Below are positions 1-8,905 of a stretch of 64,000 bases of DNA, one piece after another. Every line of letters starts with the position of its first letter. Position 1 is the stretch's first letter. This DNA is from an uncultured Cohaesibacter sp. (GTDB lineage: Bacteria; Pseudomonadota; Alphaproteobacteria; Rhizobiales; Cohaesibacteraceae), in assembly GCF_963682185.1 (NCBI RefSeq), contig NZ_OY821667.1, positions 4,849,501-4,913,500 of the forward strand, read 5' to 3'. A model generated the notes under the pieces. That model did no database searches, had not been told where the DNA came from, and was given only the letters and a program-made list of their open reading frames with translations. The translations under genes and the position numbers were made by a program.

Positions 1-1
1 G

Positions 2-1096
2 GACTCCTTCGAGCAGCAGATCGTGATTGACACAGGCGCTGGCTCCGCACCAAACGTTGCTGTTTTCCCGCAGCCCGGTCTGGCCGCTGATCTCGCAAGC
101 AAAGGCTACCTTACCCCGCTCGGTGATGAAACGCGCGACTGGCTTGCTGAAAATTATGCCGCTGGTGAATCCTGGGTTGATCTGGGGAGCTACAAAGATA
201 AAGACGGCGAATCCAAATTCTTTGCATTCCCATTCAAGGCAGACGTAAAATCACTGGTCTGGTATATCCCGGAAAACTTCGATGATGCTGGCTACGAAGT
301 ACCGGAAACCATGGAAGACCTCAAAGCACTGACAGAGCAAATCGTGGAAGATGGCGGCACCCCGTGGTGCATCGGTCTTGGTTCTGGCGCTGCGACCGGT
401 TGGCCTGCAACCGACTGGGTGGAAGACCTGATGCTGCGCACCGCAAGCCCGGCCACCTATGACAAATGGGTCTCCAACGAAATTCCGTTTGATGATCCTG
501 CGGTCGTCAATGCCATTGAAGAATTCGGCTGGTTTGCTCGCAACGATGATTTCGTAGATGGTGGAGCAGGGGCCGTAGCAACGACCGACTTCCGCGACAG
601 CCCGAAGGGTCTGTTTGCTTCTCCGCCGAAATGCTACATGCATAAGCAGGCATCCTTCATTCCATCCTTCTTCCCGGAAGGCACGCAACTGGGCGTAGAT
701 GCAGACTTCTTCTATTTCCCAGCTTATGCTGACAAGGATCTGGGAACCCCGGTTCTTGGTGCTGGCACGATGTTCGCCATTACCAAAGATTCCAAAGCAG
801 CAGAGGCCTTCATTGAATTCCTGAAAACGCCAATTGCGCATGAAATCTGGATGGCCCAGTCCGGTCTGTTGACCGCATATAAGGGCGTCAACTTGGATGC
901 CTATGCCAACGAGTCCCTGCACAAGCAAGGTCAGATCCTTCTCAACGCCACGACCTTCCGCTTCGATGCATCTGACCTGATGCCCGGTAAAATTGGCGCT
1001 GGTTCCTTCTGGACCGGTATGGTTGATTACACCGGTGGTAAAGATGCCAAAGAGGTTGCTGGTGAAATTCAGAAGTCCTGGGATGCCCTGAAGTAA
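2..1096 (+). CDS. aglE: Alpha-glucoside ABC transporter substrate-binding protein (3' part)
   Basis: Periplasmic solute-binding protein of the family 1 sugar-binding type that would deliver alpha-glucosides (trehalose, sucrose, maltose in characterised rhizobial systems) to the AglFG permease. The reading frame is open to the first bases of the window, so signal peptide and N-terminus are missing; 364 codons remain of a protein usually near 450. Identification rests on the overall sequence character (for example VVLGAGTMFAI-like hinge region near GAGTMFAITKDS) and above all on the downstream order aglF-aglG-aglA-aglK. A stem-loop follows the stop, a common arrangement that keeps binding-protein mRNA more abundant than permease mRNA. 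The GTG at 23 is an internal codon rather than the true start. Confidence 0.88.
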   Translation, partial: DSFEQQIVIDTGAGSAPNVAVFPQPGLAADLASKGYLTPLGDETRDWLAENYAAGESWVDLGSYKDKDGESKFFAFPFKADVKSLVWYIPENFDDAGYEVPETMEDLKALTEQIVEDGGTPWCIGLGSGAATGWPATDWVEDLMLRTASPATYDKWVSNEIPFDDPAVVNAIEEFGWFARNDDFVDGGAGAVATTDFRDSPKGLFASPPKCYMHKQASFIPSFFPEGTQLGVDADFFYFPAYADKDLGTPVLGAGTMFAITKDSKAAEAFIEFLKTPIAHEIWMAQSGLLTAYKGVNLDAYANESLHKQGQILLNATTFRFDASDLMPGKIGAGSFWTGMVDYTGGKDAKEVAGEIQKSWDALK

Positions 1097-1121
1097 GCAT
1101 ATATATCTTCAAACAAAAAGG

Positions 1122-1146
1122 CCGGTCTCCGTCTTCCGGGGACCGG
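1122..1146 (+). terminator. Stem-loop after aglE, probably mRNA stabiliser/attenuator
   Basis: Arms CCGGTCTCC (1122-1130) and GGGGACCGG (1138-1146) pair over nine positions with one G-U, with a 7-nt loop. No T-run follows (TAACC), so it is more likely a 3' processing or stability hairpin separating the abundant aglE message from the permease genes than a full terminator. Confidence 0.55.
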
Positions 1147-1496
1147 TAACCTATAGGCGATCGTTCCTGTCTTATTTGCCCAAAGTGGCAAAAGGCCGAT
1201 CATAAAACAATCGAACTCTAAAATGCTTCGATCAGGCTAATTCAGGCCTAGGGAGAATGTCTGAAGCCTCCTCTTGATAAGGCAATTACAATTCGGGAAC
1301 CTTTTGCAGGTTCCAGACGTTGCCCAGAAGAGTGGCTGTTCTAGCCGTCTTGTTGACGTTGCAAAGCAAATATCGGCAAGGGTCGTGAAACTCAAACCAA
1401 AGAACCGGGGAATGGTAGCCTCCACGCAGACGGGCGCAGCGATCCGTAAGTATCTTCTATCAATTTCCGGGCAATATTAAGGTGGAGCGTGACTAA
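1147..1496 (+). other. aglE-aglF spacer with no supported gene
   Basis: About 350 bases without a convincing coding region; the short open frames on both strands lack ribosome sites and family features. The last bases carry an AAGGTGGAG ribosome-binding stretch for aglF. Unusually long for a spacer inside an ABC sugar operon, so an internal promoter or RNA element is possible but not visible. Confidence 0.5.
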
Positions 1497-2507
1497 ATGG
1501 AGCAATTAGCATCGGCACTGGGGACCGTTATCGTCGGGGTCCTTGCGTGCGTGGCGTATTTTTATGGCTCGAACTGGCTCCTGGATCGTGTCTTTCCAGC
1601 AAATGCGGCGTCTGCCGAAAAGGGCATCAAAAATCTTCAGATTGCTCATGCTGTCCGTCCGTGGCTGTTTCTCGGCCCGGCACTGCTGACATTGGGCCTT
1701 TATCTTGTCTATCCCGCTCTCGATTCCGTGCGACTGTCCTTTTACAATAGCGACAGCACCCAGTTTGTCGGTTTGGACAACTATGTATGGCTGTGGTTCG
1801 ACGAAGGGTTTCGCCAGTCCATGTTTAACAACATGCTCTGGCTTATTTTTGTGCCAGCTATGTCGACATTCTTTGGCTTGGTGATCGCGGCACTGACCGA
1901 CAGGATCTGGTGGGGCAATATCGCCAAGTCACTGATTTTCATGCCAATGGCCATTTCCTTCATCGGCGCATCCATCATCTGGAAATTCGTCTACGAATAT
2001 CGCGGTGAAGGCTCCGCCCAGATTGGTATTCTCAACGCCATTGTTGAGGCCTTGGGGGGAGATCCTCAGGCGTGGATCACAATTCCCTTCTGGAACAACT
2101 TCTTCCTGATGATTATTCTGGTCTGGATTCAGACCGGCTTTGCCATGGTCATCCTGTCTGCGGCTCTGCGCGGCATCCCTGAAGAAACGATCGAAGCAGC
2201 AACGATTGACGGCGCCAACGGCGTACAGATCTTCTTCCTGATCATGGTCCCCCAGATCTGGAAAACAATTGCCGTTGTCTGGACGACCATCACGATCACC
2301 GTGCTCAAGGTCTTCGATATCGTCTTCGCGATGACAAACGGGCAATGGGATACGCAGGTGCTCGCCAACTATATGTATGACTGGATGTTCCGCGGCGGCG
2401 GCGACTTCGGTCGCGGTGCCACAATCGCAGTCATCATCATGTTGCTCGTCGTTCCGATCATGATCTGGAACATTCGTTCAGCTACTAGAGATTCCAAAGG
2501 GCACTAG
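1497..2507 (+). CDS. aglF: Alpha-glucoside ABC transporter permease AglF
   Basis: Inner-membrane permease of the MalF type (binding-protein-dependent transport family) that forms half of the sugar channel. The 336-residue product has an extra N-terminal membrane segment at about residues 7-27, then the conserved core starting near RPWLFLGPALL and a cytoplasmic EAA loop (GIPEETIEAATIDGANG, about 225-242) that contacts the ATPase AglK. The start is supported by AAGGTGGAG eight to fifteen bases upstream. The stop is two bases before the aglG start, so the two permeases are translationally linked. Length and order match the Sinorhizobium aglF product. Confidence 0.93.
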   Translation: MEQLASALGTVIVGVLACVAYFYGSNWLLDRVFPANAASAEKGIKNLQIAHAVRPWLFLGPALLTLGLYLVYPALDSVRLSFYNSDSTQFVGLDNYVWLWFDEGFRQSMFNNMLWLIFVPAMSTFFGLVIAALTDRIWWGNIAKSLIFMPMAISFIGASIIWKFVYEYRGEGSAQIGILNAIVEALGGDPQAWITIPFWNNFFLMIILVWIQTGFAMVILSAALRGIPEETIEAATIDGANGVQIFFLIMVPQIWKTIAVVWTTITITVLKVFDIVFAMTNGQWDTQVLANYMYDWMFRGGGDFGRGATIAVIIMLLVVPIMIWNIRSATRDSKGH

Positions 2508-2509
2508 AA

Positions 2510-3667
2510 ATGATCTCAGGATCCAAAACAAAATCGCCCTTGATGTGGGTAGTTCATCTGTCTGTTCTCATGCTGGTTCTTCTTTGGACCTTGCCGACAA
2601 TAGGCCTTTTCGTTTCCTCTATCAGGGACAAGGACCAATTGGCGGTTTCTGGCTGGTGGACAGCGCTATTTTCTTCCGAACAGAATGTGATTGGACGTTC
2701 CGTTGGCCCTGAAGATCAGGTGCTCAAGGATGGCCTTTATGTTCTGCAAGGCAATCTCTTGGAGCAGGATGGCATCTCGGGTACGATCAAGGCCTTTGGT
2801 TGGCGTGCTCAGGAGCCCGCTGCTTTCAAGGTCGGTGAAACGGCTGACATGCGACGGGATCGCAAGATGACCGTTGAAAGTGATGGCAGCTATACCATTA
2901 CCCAGCCAGAAGAATGGACCGGTAAGCGCGGTAAGCGTATTTTCTACACCATCGAGACTCCTCCCATTTTTACACTCGATAACTATCGAGAGGTCCTGAC
3001 AGCTGAGGGGATTGGCCAATCTTTCGTCAACTCCCTGACGGTGACTATTCCTTCTACGGTCATCCCGATCCTGATCGCCGCTTTTGCTTCCTATGCTTTG
3101 GCATGGATGCATTTTCCCGGTCGAGCGGTGTTGATTGCGGTGGTCGTCGGCTTGCTTGTCGTCCCTCTCCAAATGTCGCTCATACCATTGTTGCGACTCT
3201 ATAACGGTGTAGGATCATTCTTTGGCGTTCCCGCAAAGACATATCTGGGCATATGGCTCGCGCATACAGGCTTCGGCTTGCCGCTGGCAATCTATCTGTT
3301 GCGTAACTATATCTCGGAATTGCCAAGAGAAATCATCGAGTCTGCTCGTGTTGACGGGGCCAGCCATTTTGACATTTTCGTCAAGATCATTCTGCCTCTG
3401 TCCTTCCCGGCGCTGGCCTCCTTTGCGATCTTCCAGTTCTTGTGGGTCTGGAACGACTTGCTCGTGGCCATGGTGTTCCTTGGCAACACGGAGGATCAGT
3501 TGGTGCTGACTGGACGCCTGCGCGAAATGCTGGGCTCTCGCGGCGGCAACTGGGAAATTCTCACGGCATCCGCTTTCATAACGATCATCGTTCCACTGGG
3601 CGTCTTCTTCACGTTGCAGCGCTATCTGGTACGTGGTCTGCTGGCCGGTTCGGTCAAGGGCGGTTAA
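2510..3667 (+). CDS. aglG: Alpha-glucoside ABC transporter permease AglG
   Basis: Second inner-membrane permease (MalG type), partner of AglF. The 385-residue protein has a first membrane segment at about 12-34, then a large predicted periplasmic insert of roughly 120 residues (about 40-165) before the remaining membrane segments; this makes it longer than ordinary MalG proteins (about 280-300) and is characteristic of the AglG group. The EAA loop is at about 270-290 (LPREIIESARVDGAS). It follows aglF with a 2-base gap and precedes the cytoplasmic glucosidase gene. Confidence 0.93.
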   Translation: MISGSKTKSPLMWVVHLSVLMLVLLWTLPTIGLFVSSIRDKDQLAVSGWWTALFSSEQNVIGRSVGPEDQVLKDGLYVLQGNLLEQDGISGTIKAFGWRAQEPAAFKVGETADMRRDRKMTVESDGSYTITQPEEWTGKRGKRIFYTIETPPIFTLDNYREVLTAEGIGQSFVNSLTVTIPSTVIPILIAAFASYALAWMHFPGRAVLIAVVVGLLVVPLQMSLIPLLRLYNGVGSFFGVPAKTYLGIWLAHTGFGLPLAIYLLRNYISELPREIIESARVDGASHFDIFVKIILPLSFPALASFAIFQFLWVWNDLLVAMVFLGNTEDQLVLTGRLREMLGSRGGNWEILTASAFITIIVPLGVFFTLQRYLVRGLLAGSVKGG

Positions 3668-3729
3668 GTCGGAGCCATAAAGCCGACTTACCCAAACAGT
3701 GACATACAAGCAATTGAACTGGAAATTCT

Positions 3730-5373
3730 ATGATTGGAAAAGAAATTGACAAGGACTGGTGGCGTGGTGGTGTGATCTATCAGATCTATCCCCGGTCCTA
3801 TCAGGATACCAATGGAGACGGTGTGGGTGATCTGAACGGGATCACCAGCCGCTTGCCTTACATCGCCTCTCTGGGCGTGGACGCAATCTGGATCTCTCCA
3901 TTCTTCACATCGCCAATGCTCGACTTCGGCTACGATGTCTCGGATTATTGCGATGTTGACCCAATGTTCGGGAATCTGGCCGATTTCGACAAACTGATTT
4001 CAGCGGCTCATTATCTGGGACTCAAGGTGATGATCGACCTTGTGCTGTCCCATACCTCTGACCAGCATCCATGGTTTGTGGAAAGTCGGCGCGACCAGAC
4101 CAACCACAAGTCAGACTGGTATGTCTGGGCGGATGCCAAGCCCGATGGAACCGTGCCCAACAACTGGCTCTCCATCTTCGGTGGGTCTTCATGGCAATGG
4201 GATAGTCGTCGCAAACAGTATTATCTGCATAACTTCCTTAAGTCGCAGCCAGATTTGAACTTCCACAATCCGGACGTTCAGGATGCTTTGCTTGATGTTA
4301 CCCGCTTCTGGCTGGATCGCGGTGTTGACGGTTTCCGCCTGGATACCATCAACTTCTATTTCCATAGTCAGACGCTGAGAGACAACCCGGCTCTGCCGCC
4401 GGAATTGCAAAACTATAATACAGCGCCAAGCGTCAACCCCTATACTTATCAGTCTCACCTCTATGACAAGAGCCAACCGGAGAATCTGGAATTCTTGAAG
4501 CGGTTCCGGGCCTTGCTGGACGAATATCCGGCAGCTGCGGCCGTGGGTGAAGTGGGGGATGACGAGCGCGGTCTGGAAATCTTGGCTGATTATACGTCCG
4601 GTGGCGACAAAATGCATATGTGCTACGCCTTCGACTTTCTCGGACCTGATGCACCAACGCCGCAGAATGTCTACAAGGCCTTCACGTCGCTGCAATCCGA
4701 AGCACCAGATGCTTGGGCATGCTGGGCTTTCTCCAACCATGATGTCGTGCGCTATTGCACCCGCTGGCCGGTGAAACCCGACTTGCAGGATACCGTCAAC
4801 CGTCAGCGCATTGCACTTCTGCTCTCGTTGCGTGGGTCTGTTTGCCTCTATCAGGGCGAAGAACTCGGGCTGCAGGAAGCTGATGTGCCATATGAGGAAC
4901 TGCAGGACCCTTACGGCATCGAATTTTGGCCGGACTTCAAGGGGCGCGATGGATGTCGCACGCCGATGGTCTGGGAGTATGAGCATACCAACGCCGGTTT
5001 CTCTGAATCCAAACCATGGTTGCCGATCCCTGAAGATCATGCTGCCACGACCGTCGATATTGAAGAACAGAATGAAACATCGCTGCTCAATCATTATCGC
5101 GACATGCTGGCCTTCAGGAAACTCCATCCTGCCTTGTCAAAAGGGGCAATTCATTTCGTGACGAATGACGAAGAAGGGGATGTGCTGATCTTTATTCGCG
5201 AAAGTGAAGAAGAACGTCTCCTTTGTGTCTTCAACCTTGTTGCTGAAGAGCGCGAAGTGCCGTTTGATTTCGAAAATGTCGAGGCACTGGAAGTCGCCGG
5301 CTTTGAAAGCTTCATGATGGATAACTCCCTGCATTTGCACGCATATGGTGCTTATTTCGGGGTAATGAAGTGA
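3730..5373 (+). CDS. aglA: Alpha-glucosidase, GH13 family
   Basis: Cytoplasmic retaining alpha-glucosidase (oligo-1,6-glucosidase/trehalose-sucrose hydrolase-like group of GH13) that splits disaccharides imported by AglEFGK. All hallmark regions are present: DLVLSHTSDQHPWF (103-116), nucleophile Asp205 in GFRLDTINF, acid/base Glu274 in VGEVGDD, and transition-state stabiliser Asp338 in FSNHDVVR. No signal peptide is seen, consistent with a cytoplasmic enzyme working behind a transporter. At 547 residues it has normal length. It lies within the agl operon, 62 bases after aglG. Exact disaccharide preference cannot be read from the sequence. Confidence 0.95.
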   Translation: MIGKEIDKDWWRGGVIYQIYPRSYQDTNGDGVGDLNGITSRLPYIASLGVDAIWISPFFTSPMLDFGYDVSDYCDVDPMFGNLADFDKLISAAHYLGLKVMIDLVLSHTSDQHPWFVESRRDQTNHKSDWYVWADAKPDGTVPNNWLSIFGGSSWQWDSRRKQYYLHNFLKSQPDLNFHNPDVQDALLDVTRFWLDRGVDGFRLDTINFYFHSQTLRDNPALPPELQNYNTAPSVNPYTYQSHLYDKSQPENLEFLKRFRALLDEYPAAAAVGEVGDDERGLEILADYTSGGDKMHMCYAFDFLGPDAPTPQNVYKAFTSLQSEAPDAWACWAFSNHDVVRYCTRWPVKPDLQDTVNRQRIALLLSLRGSVCLYQGEELGLQEADVPYEELQDPYGIEFWPDFKGRDGCRTPMVWEYEHTNAGFSESKPWLPIPEDHAATTVDIEEQNETSLLNHYRDMLAFRKLHPALSKGAIHFVTNDEEGDVLIFIRESEEERLLCVFNLVAEEREVPFDFENVEALEVAGFESFMMDNSLHLHAYGAYFGVMK

Positions 5374-5425
5374 TGTTGAAAAGTTTGCATGTAAGAGCAA
5401 GTAACTTGTTTCTCGGGAGGGCAGG

Positions 5426-6538
5426 ATGGCAAGCCTGAAGCTTACAGATATCGAAAAGGCCTATGGCGTCACCAAGGTCCTCAAGAATATCAATCTGGAA
5501 ATCGAGCAAGGCGAGTTCATCGTCTTCGTTGGGCCTTCTGGCTGTGGTAAATCCACCCTTCTGCGCATGATCGCAGGGCTGGAGAGCATCACCGGCGGCG
5601 ATTTGCAGATTGACGGACAGCGCATGAACGAAGTGCCTCCGTCCAAACGCGGCATTGCCATGGTGTTCCAGACATATGCGCTCTATCCGCATATGACGGT
5701 TTATGACAACATGGCCTTTGGCATGAAGATCGCCAAAGCTTCCAAGGAAGAGATCCATGAGCGGGTCTCCAAGGCTGCAGACATTCTACAGTTGACCCCG
5801 TTTCTGGAGCGTCTGCCCAAGGCGCTTTCGGGTGGCCAGCGCCAGCGTGTTGCCATTGGTCGCGCTATTGTGCGTGATCCCAAAGTCTTCCTGTTCGACG
5901 AACCTCTGTCCAACCTCGATGCTGCCCTGCGTGTTGCAACCCGCATCGAGATCGCTCAGCTCAACGAGAGCATGCCGGACACAACGATGATCTATGTGAC
6001 CCACGACCAGGTGGAAGCCATGACGCTGGCGGACCGCATTGTTGTGCTTTCCACGCGTGGTATCATCGAGCAGTGTGGGGCGCCCATGGAGCTCTATGAA
6101 AACCCGAAGAATGTTTTCGTGGCGCGTTTCATCGGATCTCCGGCCATGAATGTCTATGACTGTACGGTCATGGAAACCGGCGAGAAAACCCGTGTCGCCT
6201 TCGAAGAGGGCGGGCATAGCTTTACGGTGAACGTACCCAGCACACCCGATCAGAAAGGCAAGCCAGCCAAATTCGGCGTTCGCCCTGAAGATCTGCGTCT
6301 GAGTGAAGAGGGCGATGAGCCGCTTTACAAATGCGAAGTGCGCATCGTTGAAAAACTCGGTGAAGTGACCTTGCTCTATCTTGAACCACCGCATGAAGGG
6401 GAAGAAGCCCTGATTGCCAAAATTCCGGGCACCCATGACTTCAAGCGCGGCGAAATGGTAACCCTGACCGCAGACGACGAAAAACGCCATCTCTTCAATG
6501 AAGAGGAAATTTCCTTCCGTTGGATTGGCAAGGAATAG
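5426..6538 (+). CDS. aglK: Alpha-glucoside ABC transporter ATP-binding protein AglK
   Basis: MalK-type ATPase that energises the AglFG permease. Walker A GPSGCGKST at 36-44, Q-loop near VFQTYALYPH (80-89), signature LSGGQRQR at 134-141, Walker B FLFDEP at 155-160, switch His193 in THDQVEAMT, then a C-terminal OB/TOBE-like regulatory domain from about 235 to 370. A GGGAGGG ribosome site sits just upstream of the ATG. Last gene of the operon: a strong terminator follows within 30 bases. Confidence 0.95.
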   Translation: MASLKLTDIEKAYGVTKVLKNINLEIEQGEFIVFVGPSGCGKSTLLRMIAGLESITGGDLQIDGQRMNEVPPSKRGIAMVFQTYALYPHMTVYDNMAFGMKIAKASKEEIHERVSKAADILQLTPFLERLPKALSGGQRQRVAIGRAIVRDPKVFLFDEPLSNLDAALRVATRIEIAQLNESMPDTTMIYVTHDQVEAMTLADRIVVLSTRGIIEQCGAPMELYENPKNVFVARFIGSPAMNVYDCTVMETGEKTRVAFEEGGHSFTVNVPSTPDQKGKPAKFGVRPEDLRLSEEGDEPLYKCEVRIVEKLGEVTLLYLEPPHEGEEALIAKIPGTHDFKRGEMVTLTADDEKRHLFNEEEISFRWIGKE

Positions 6539-6566
6539 ACTTCAGTCTTCGATTGAACAAAGCAAT

Positions 6567-6602
6567 GCAAAGGCCTTCATGCAATCGCATGGAGGCCTTT
6601 GC
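6567..6602 (+). terminator. agl operon terminator
   Basis: Sixteen-base arms GCAAAGGCCTTCATGC (6567-6582) and GCATGGAGGCCTTTGC (6587-6602) pair completely apart from one G-U, with a 4-base loop. It lies 28 bases after the aglK stop. Confidence 0.8.
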
Positions 6603-6621
6603 CGTATCAGCGTTGGCGAAT

Positions 6622-6650
6622 AAAAAGGCCAGCAGAAAAGTTTGCTGGCC
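6622..6650 (-). terminator. Terminator of the aminotransferase gene
   Basis: Read on the minus strand, arms GGCCAGCA and TGCTGGCC (6627-6650) enclose an 8-base loop and are followed by a TTTTT run, placed just after the aminotransferase stop codon. Confidence 0.8.
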
Positions 6651-6680
6651 TTGGGCTTGCTATCGGTCTACTGCGGTGGC

Positions 6681-8009
6681 TTATTCGATTTCCGCGATGA
6701 CCTCTGCCACCACGCTAAAGAGCTGATCAATATGGCTCTTCTCGACGATGAGCGGTGGTGAGAGCGCGATGATATCGCCGGTGACACGGATCATGGCACC
6801 TTTCTCCCAGGCTTTGATCATGGCTTCCATGCCGCGAGAGCCCGGTGCGCCTTCGCGTGGAGCAAGCTCGATACCGGCCACAAGCCCGAGGTTGCGCAAG
6901 TCGATGACATTGCGGCCGCCTTTCAGGCTATGCACTGCATCTTCCCAATAGGAAGAAAGGGCGGCGGCATTCTCGAACAAGCCTTCTTCTGCGTAGGTAT
7001 CAAGCGTCGCAAGGCCTGCAGCAGCAGCCATAGGGTGACCCGAATAGGTGTAGCCATGGAAAAGCTCGATGGCCGCATCTGCATGGTCCATGGCGGACTG
7101 ATAGATTGCGTTGGAAACGATTACGGCCCCAGCAGGGATGACCGCGTTGGTCAGGCCTTTGGCGGTGGTGATGATATCCGGGGTGACACCGAAATATTCC
7201 GAAGCGCTCGCCTTGCCCAGACGGCCATAGCCGGTGATGACCTCATCAAAGATCAACAGGATACCATATTGGGTGCAGATCTCGCGCAGACGCTGCAGAT
7301 AGCCCTTGGGCGGCATCAATACGCCCGTAGAACCAGCCATAGGCTCGACGATGACGGCAGCGATGGTCGAGGGATCATGCAGGGCGATGATGTCAAGCAG
7401 CGCATTGGCTTTCTCGATGCCGCCATGTTCCGGGCAGCCGCGAGAGAAGGCATTCTTGGCAATGTCATGGGTATGCGGCAGATGGTCAACGCCCGTCAGC
7501 AGGGAGCCGAAATGCATGCGGTTCTTTGAGATGCCACCAACAGAGATGCCGCCAAAGCCGGTGCCGTGATAGCCGCGTTCGCGACCAATCAGACGCGTGC
7601 GCGCTGCGTCGCCTCGGGCACGATGATAGTGCAGGGCGATCTTGAGGGCTGTATCAACGGATTCTGAGCCAGAGTTGGTAAAGAACACATGATCCATGCC
7701 CTCGGGGAAAAGGTCGGCCACGCGAGAGGCGAATTCAAAGGCTTTGGGATGACCAAACTGGAAGTTCGGTGCATAGTCCATCTCGGCGACCTGCTGCTGA
7801 ACTGCTTTGACAATCCGCGGCGCATTATGGCCCGCATTCACACACCATAGCCCGGCGGTGCCGTCCAGAATATCGCGTCCGTCAGCACTCTTGTAGAACA
7901 TGCCATCGGCAGAAACCACCATGCGCGGATCTTCCTTGAAGCCGCGATTGTGCGTGAAAGGCATCCAGAAACTGGATAAATCATTTGGCATTTTGCTTTG
8001 GTTGTTCAT
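6681..8009 (-). CDS. Class III omega-amino acid:pyruvate aminotransferase
   Basis: PLP-dependent class III aminotransferase, best matching the beta-alanine/omega-amino acid:pyruvate group (PFTHNRGFKEDPRM N-terminus and GLWCVNAGH near 53-61). Cofactor features: phosphate-cup region NSGSESVDTALK (112-123), FDEVITGYGRLG (254-265) and the Schiff-base Lys284 in TTAKGLTNA. It moves an amino group from beta-alanine, taurine-like or polyamine-derived substrates to pyruvate. Normal length (442). It is divergent from an XRE-cupin regulator, an arrangement common for amine catabolism genes controlled by PuuR-like repressors. Substrate is uncertain. Confidence 0.9.
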   Translation of the reverse strand: MNNQSKMPNDLSSFWMPFTHNRGFKEDPRMVVSADGMFYKSADGRDILDGTAGLWCVNAGHNAPRIVKAVQQQVAEMDYAPNFQFGHPKAFEFASRVADLFPEGMDHVFFTNSGSESVDTALKIALHYHRARGDAARTRLIGRERGYHGTGFGGISVGGISKNRMHFGSLLTGVDHLPHTHDIAKNAFSRGCPEHGGIEKANALLDIIALHDPSTIAAVIVEPMAGSTGVLMPPKGYLQRLREICTQYGILLIFDEVITGYGRLGKASASEYFGVTPDIITTAKGLTNAVIPAGAVIVSNAIYQSAMDHADAAIELFHGYTYSGHPMAAAAGLATLDTYAEEGLFENAAALSSYWEDAVHSLKGGRNVIDLRNLGLVAGIELAPREGAPGSRGMEAMIKAWEKGAMIRVTGDIIALSPPLIVEKSHIDQLFSVVAEVIAEIE

Positions 8010-8183
8010 CTGGACCTCATTGGGAAAGTGATTTTGTTATCGGGCAAGTGTGCTGTGCCAGTGCAAAATGAACAAGTCTTTATTTTTGTATCCATAACCT
8101 ATTGAAAATACGTACGTCGATAGTAAAGTGTTTGGAATATTGAACAGCTGAACGGGTGTGCTTAGCGCCAGAAGAGGAATAAA

Positions 8184-8792
8184 ATGGTTGAGCCCCATTT
8201 GCCTCATACCGATTTGCCTCAAATGGGCGGAACCGAAGAGGATGTCGGTGCTGATATCGGCGAGCGCTTGCGTCAGGTGCGATTGGCCTATGGCCTCTCC
8301 CAAAGAGCGCTGGCCAAGAAAACAGGCGTTGCCAATGCCACCATATCACAAATCGAAAGCGGGCAGTCCAACCCTTCCGTCGGAGCGCTCAAGCGGATAC
8401 TGGATGGCGTGGATATGGATCTGGCGCGTTTCTTCTCGTTTGAGCTCAGCGCAGAAGGGCGATATTTCTATAAGTCGAGTGATTTGAAGGAGATCGGGCG
8501 CGGTAAGCTGTCTTTTCGACTTGTTGGCGCAGACAGACCAGAGAAGAGCATCCAGATGCTCCATGAACGCCTCCTGCCTGGGGCGGACACCGGCCGCGTC
8601 GCCCTTAGCCACAAGGGCGAGGAATGCGGCATCGTGCTTTCAGGAAGCCTTGAGGTGACGGTGGGTGACGAACGTCAGATCCTGCGTCCCGGTGATGCGT
8701 GGTATTTCGAAAGCGCTCTGCCTCATCGTTTCCGCAACACAGGGGCAGAACCCTGTGTCTGTATAAGCGCCTGTTCACCACCGACCTTCTGA
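8184..8792 (+). CDS. XRE-family regulator with cupin domain
   Basis: DNA-binding regulator with an N-terminal helix-turn-helix (about 25-75, including GLSQRALAKKTGVANATIS) and a C-terminal cupin sensor domain (about 130-198, with HKGEECGIVLSG and DAWYFESALPHRF). This PuuR/SutR-like architecture senses a small metabolite. It is divergently transcribed from the aminotransferase across 174 bases, so it probably controls that gene. The N-terminal 20 residues are poorly conserved in character, so an alternative downstream start is possible. Confidence 0.85.
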   Translation: MVEPHLPHTDLPQMGGTEEDVGADIGERLRQVRLAYGLSQRALAKKTGVANATISQIESGQSNPSVGALKRILDGVDMDLARFFSFELSAEGRYFYKSSDLKEIGRGKLSFRLVGADRPEKSIQMLHERLLPGADTGRVALSHKGEECGIVLSGSLEVTVGDERQILRPGDAWYFESALPHRFRNTGAEPCVCISACSPPTF

Positions 8793-8830
8793 AAGGGTTT
8801 TAATCTGGCGATGCTTGCGGACGCAAAAAC

Positions 8831-8865
8831 GGCGGGAGTTTAACGCCTGCGCTAACTCACCCGCC
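8831..8865. terminator. Bidirectional hairpin between convergent genes
   Basis: GGCGGG (8831-8836) pairs with CCCGCC (8860-8865), extended by AGTT with AACT. It lies between the convergent regulator and transporter genes, so it may end both transcripts. Confidence 0.5.
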
Positions 8866-8905
8866 GGAATTGTTTCTATCATCGAGGGCTCTTACGAGTG
8901 CCCCC

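Noticed and set aside
1237-1480. Small open frames in the aglE-aglF spacer
   Set aside because: Overlapping on both strands, no ribosome sites, no recognisable features.
4189-5127. A 312-codon minus-strand frame
   Set aside because: Shadow of aglA; no ribosome site, no motifs, and the plus strand encodes an intact GH13 active site.
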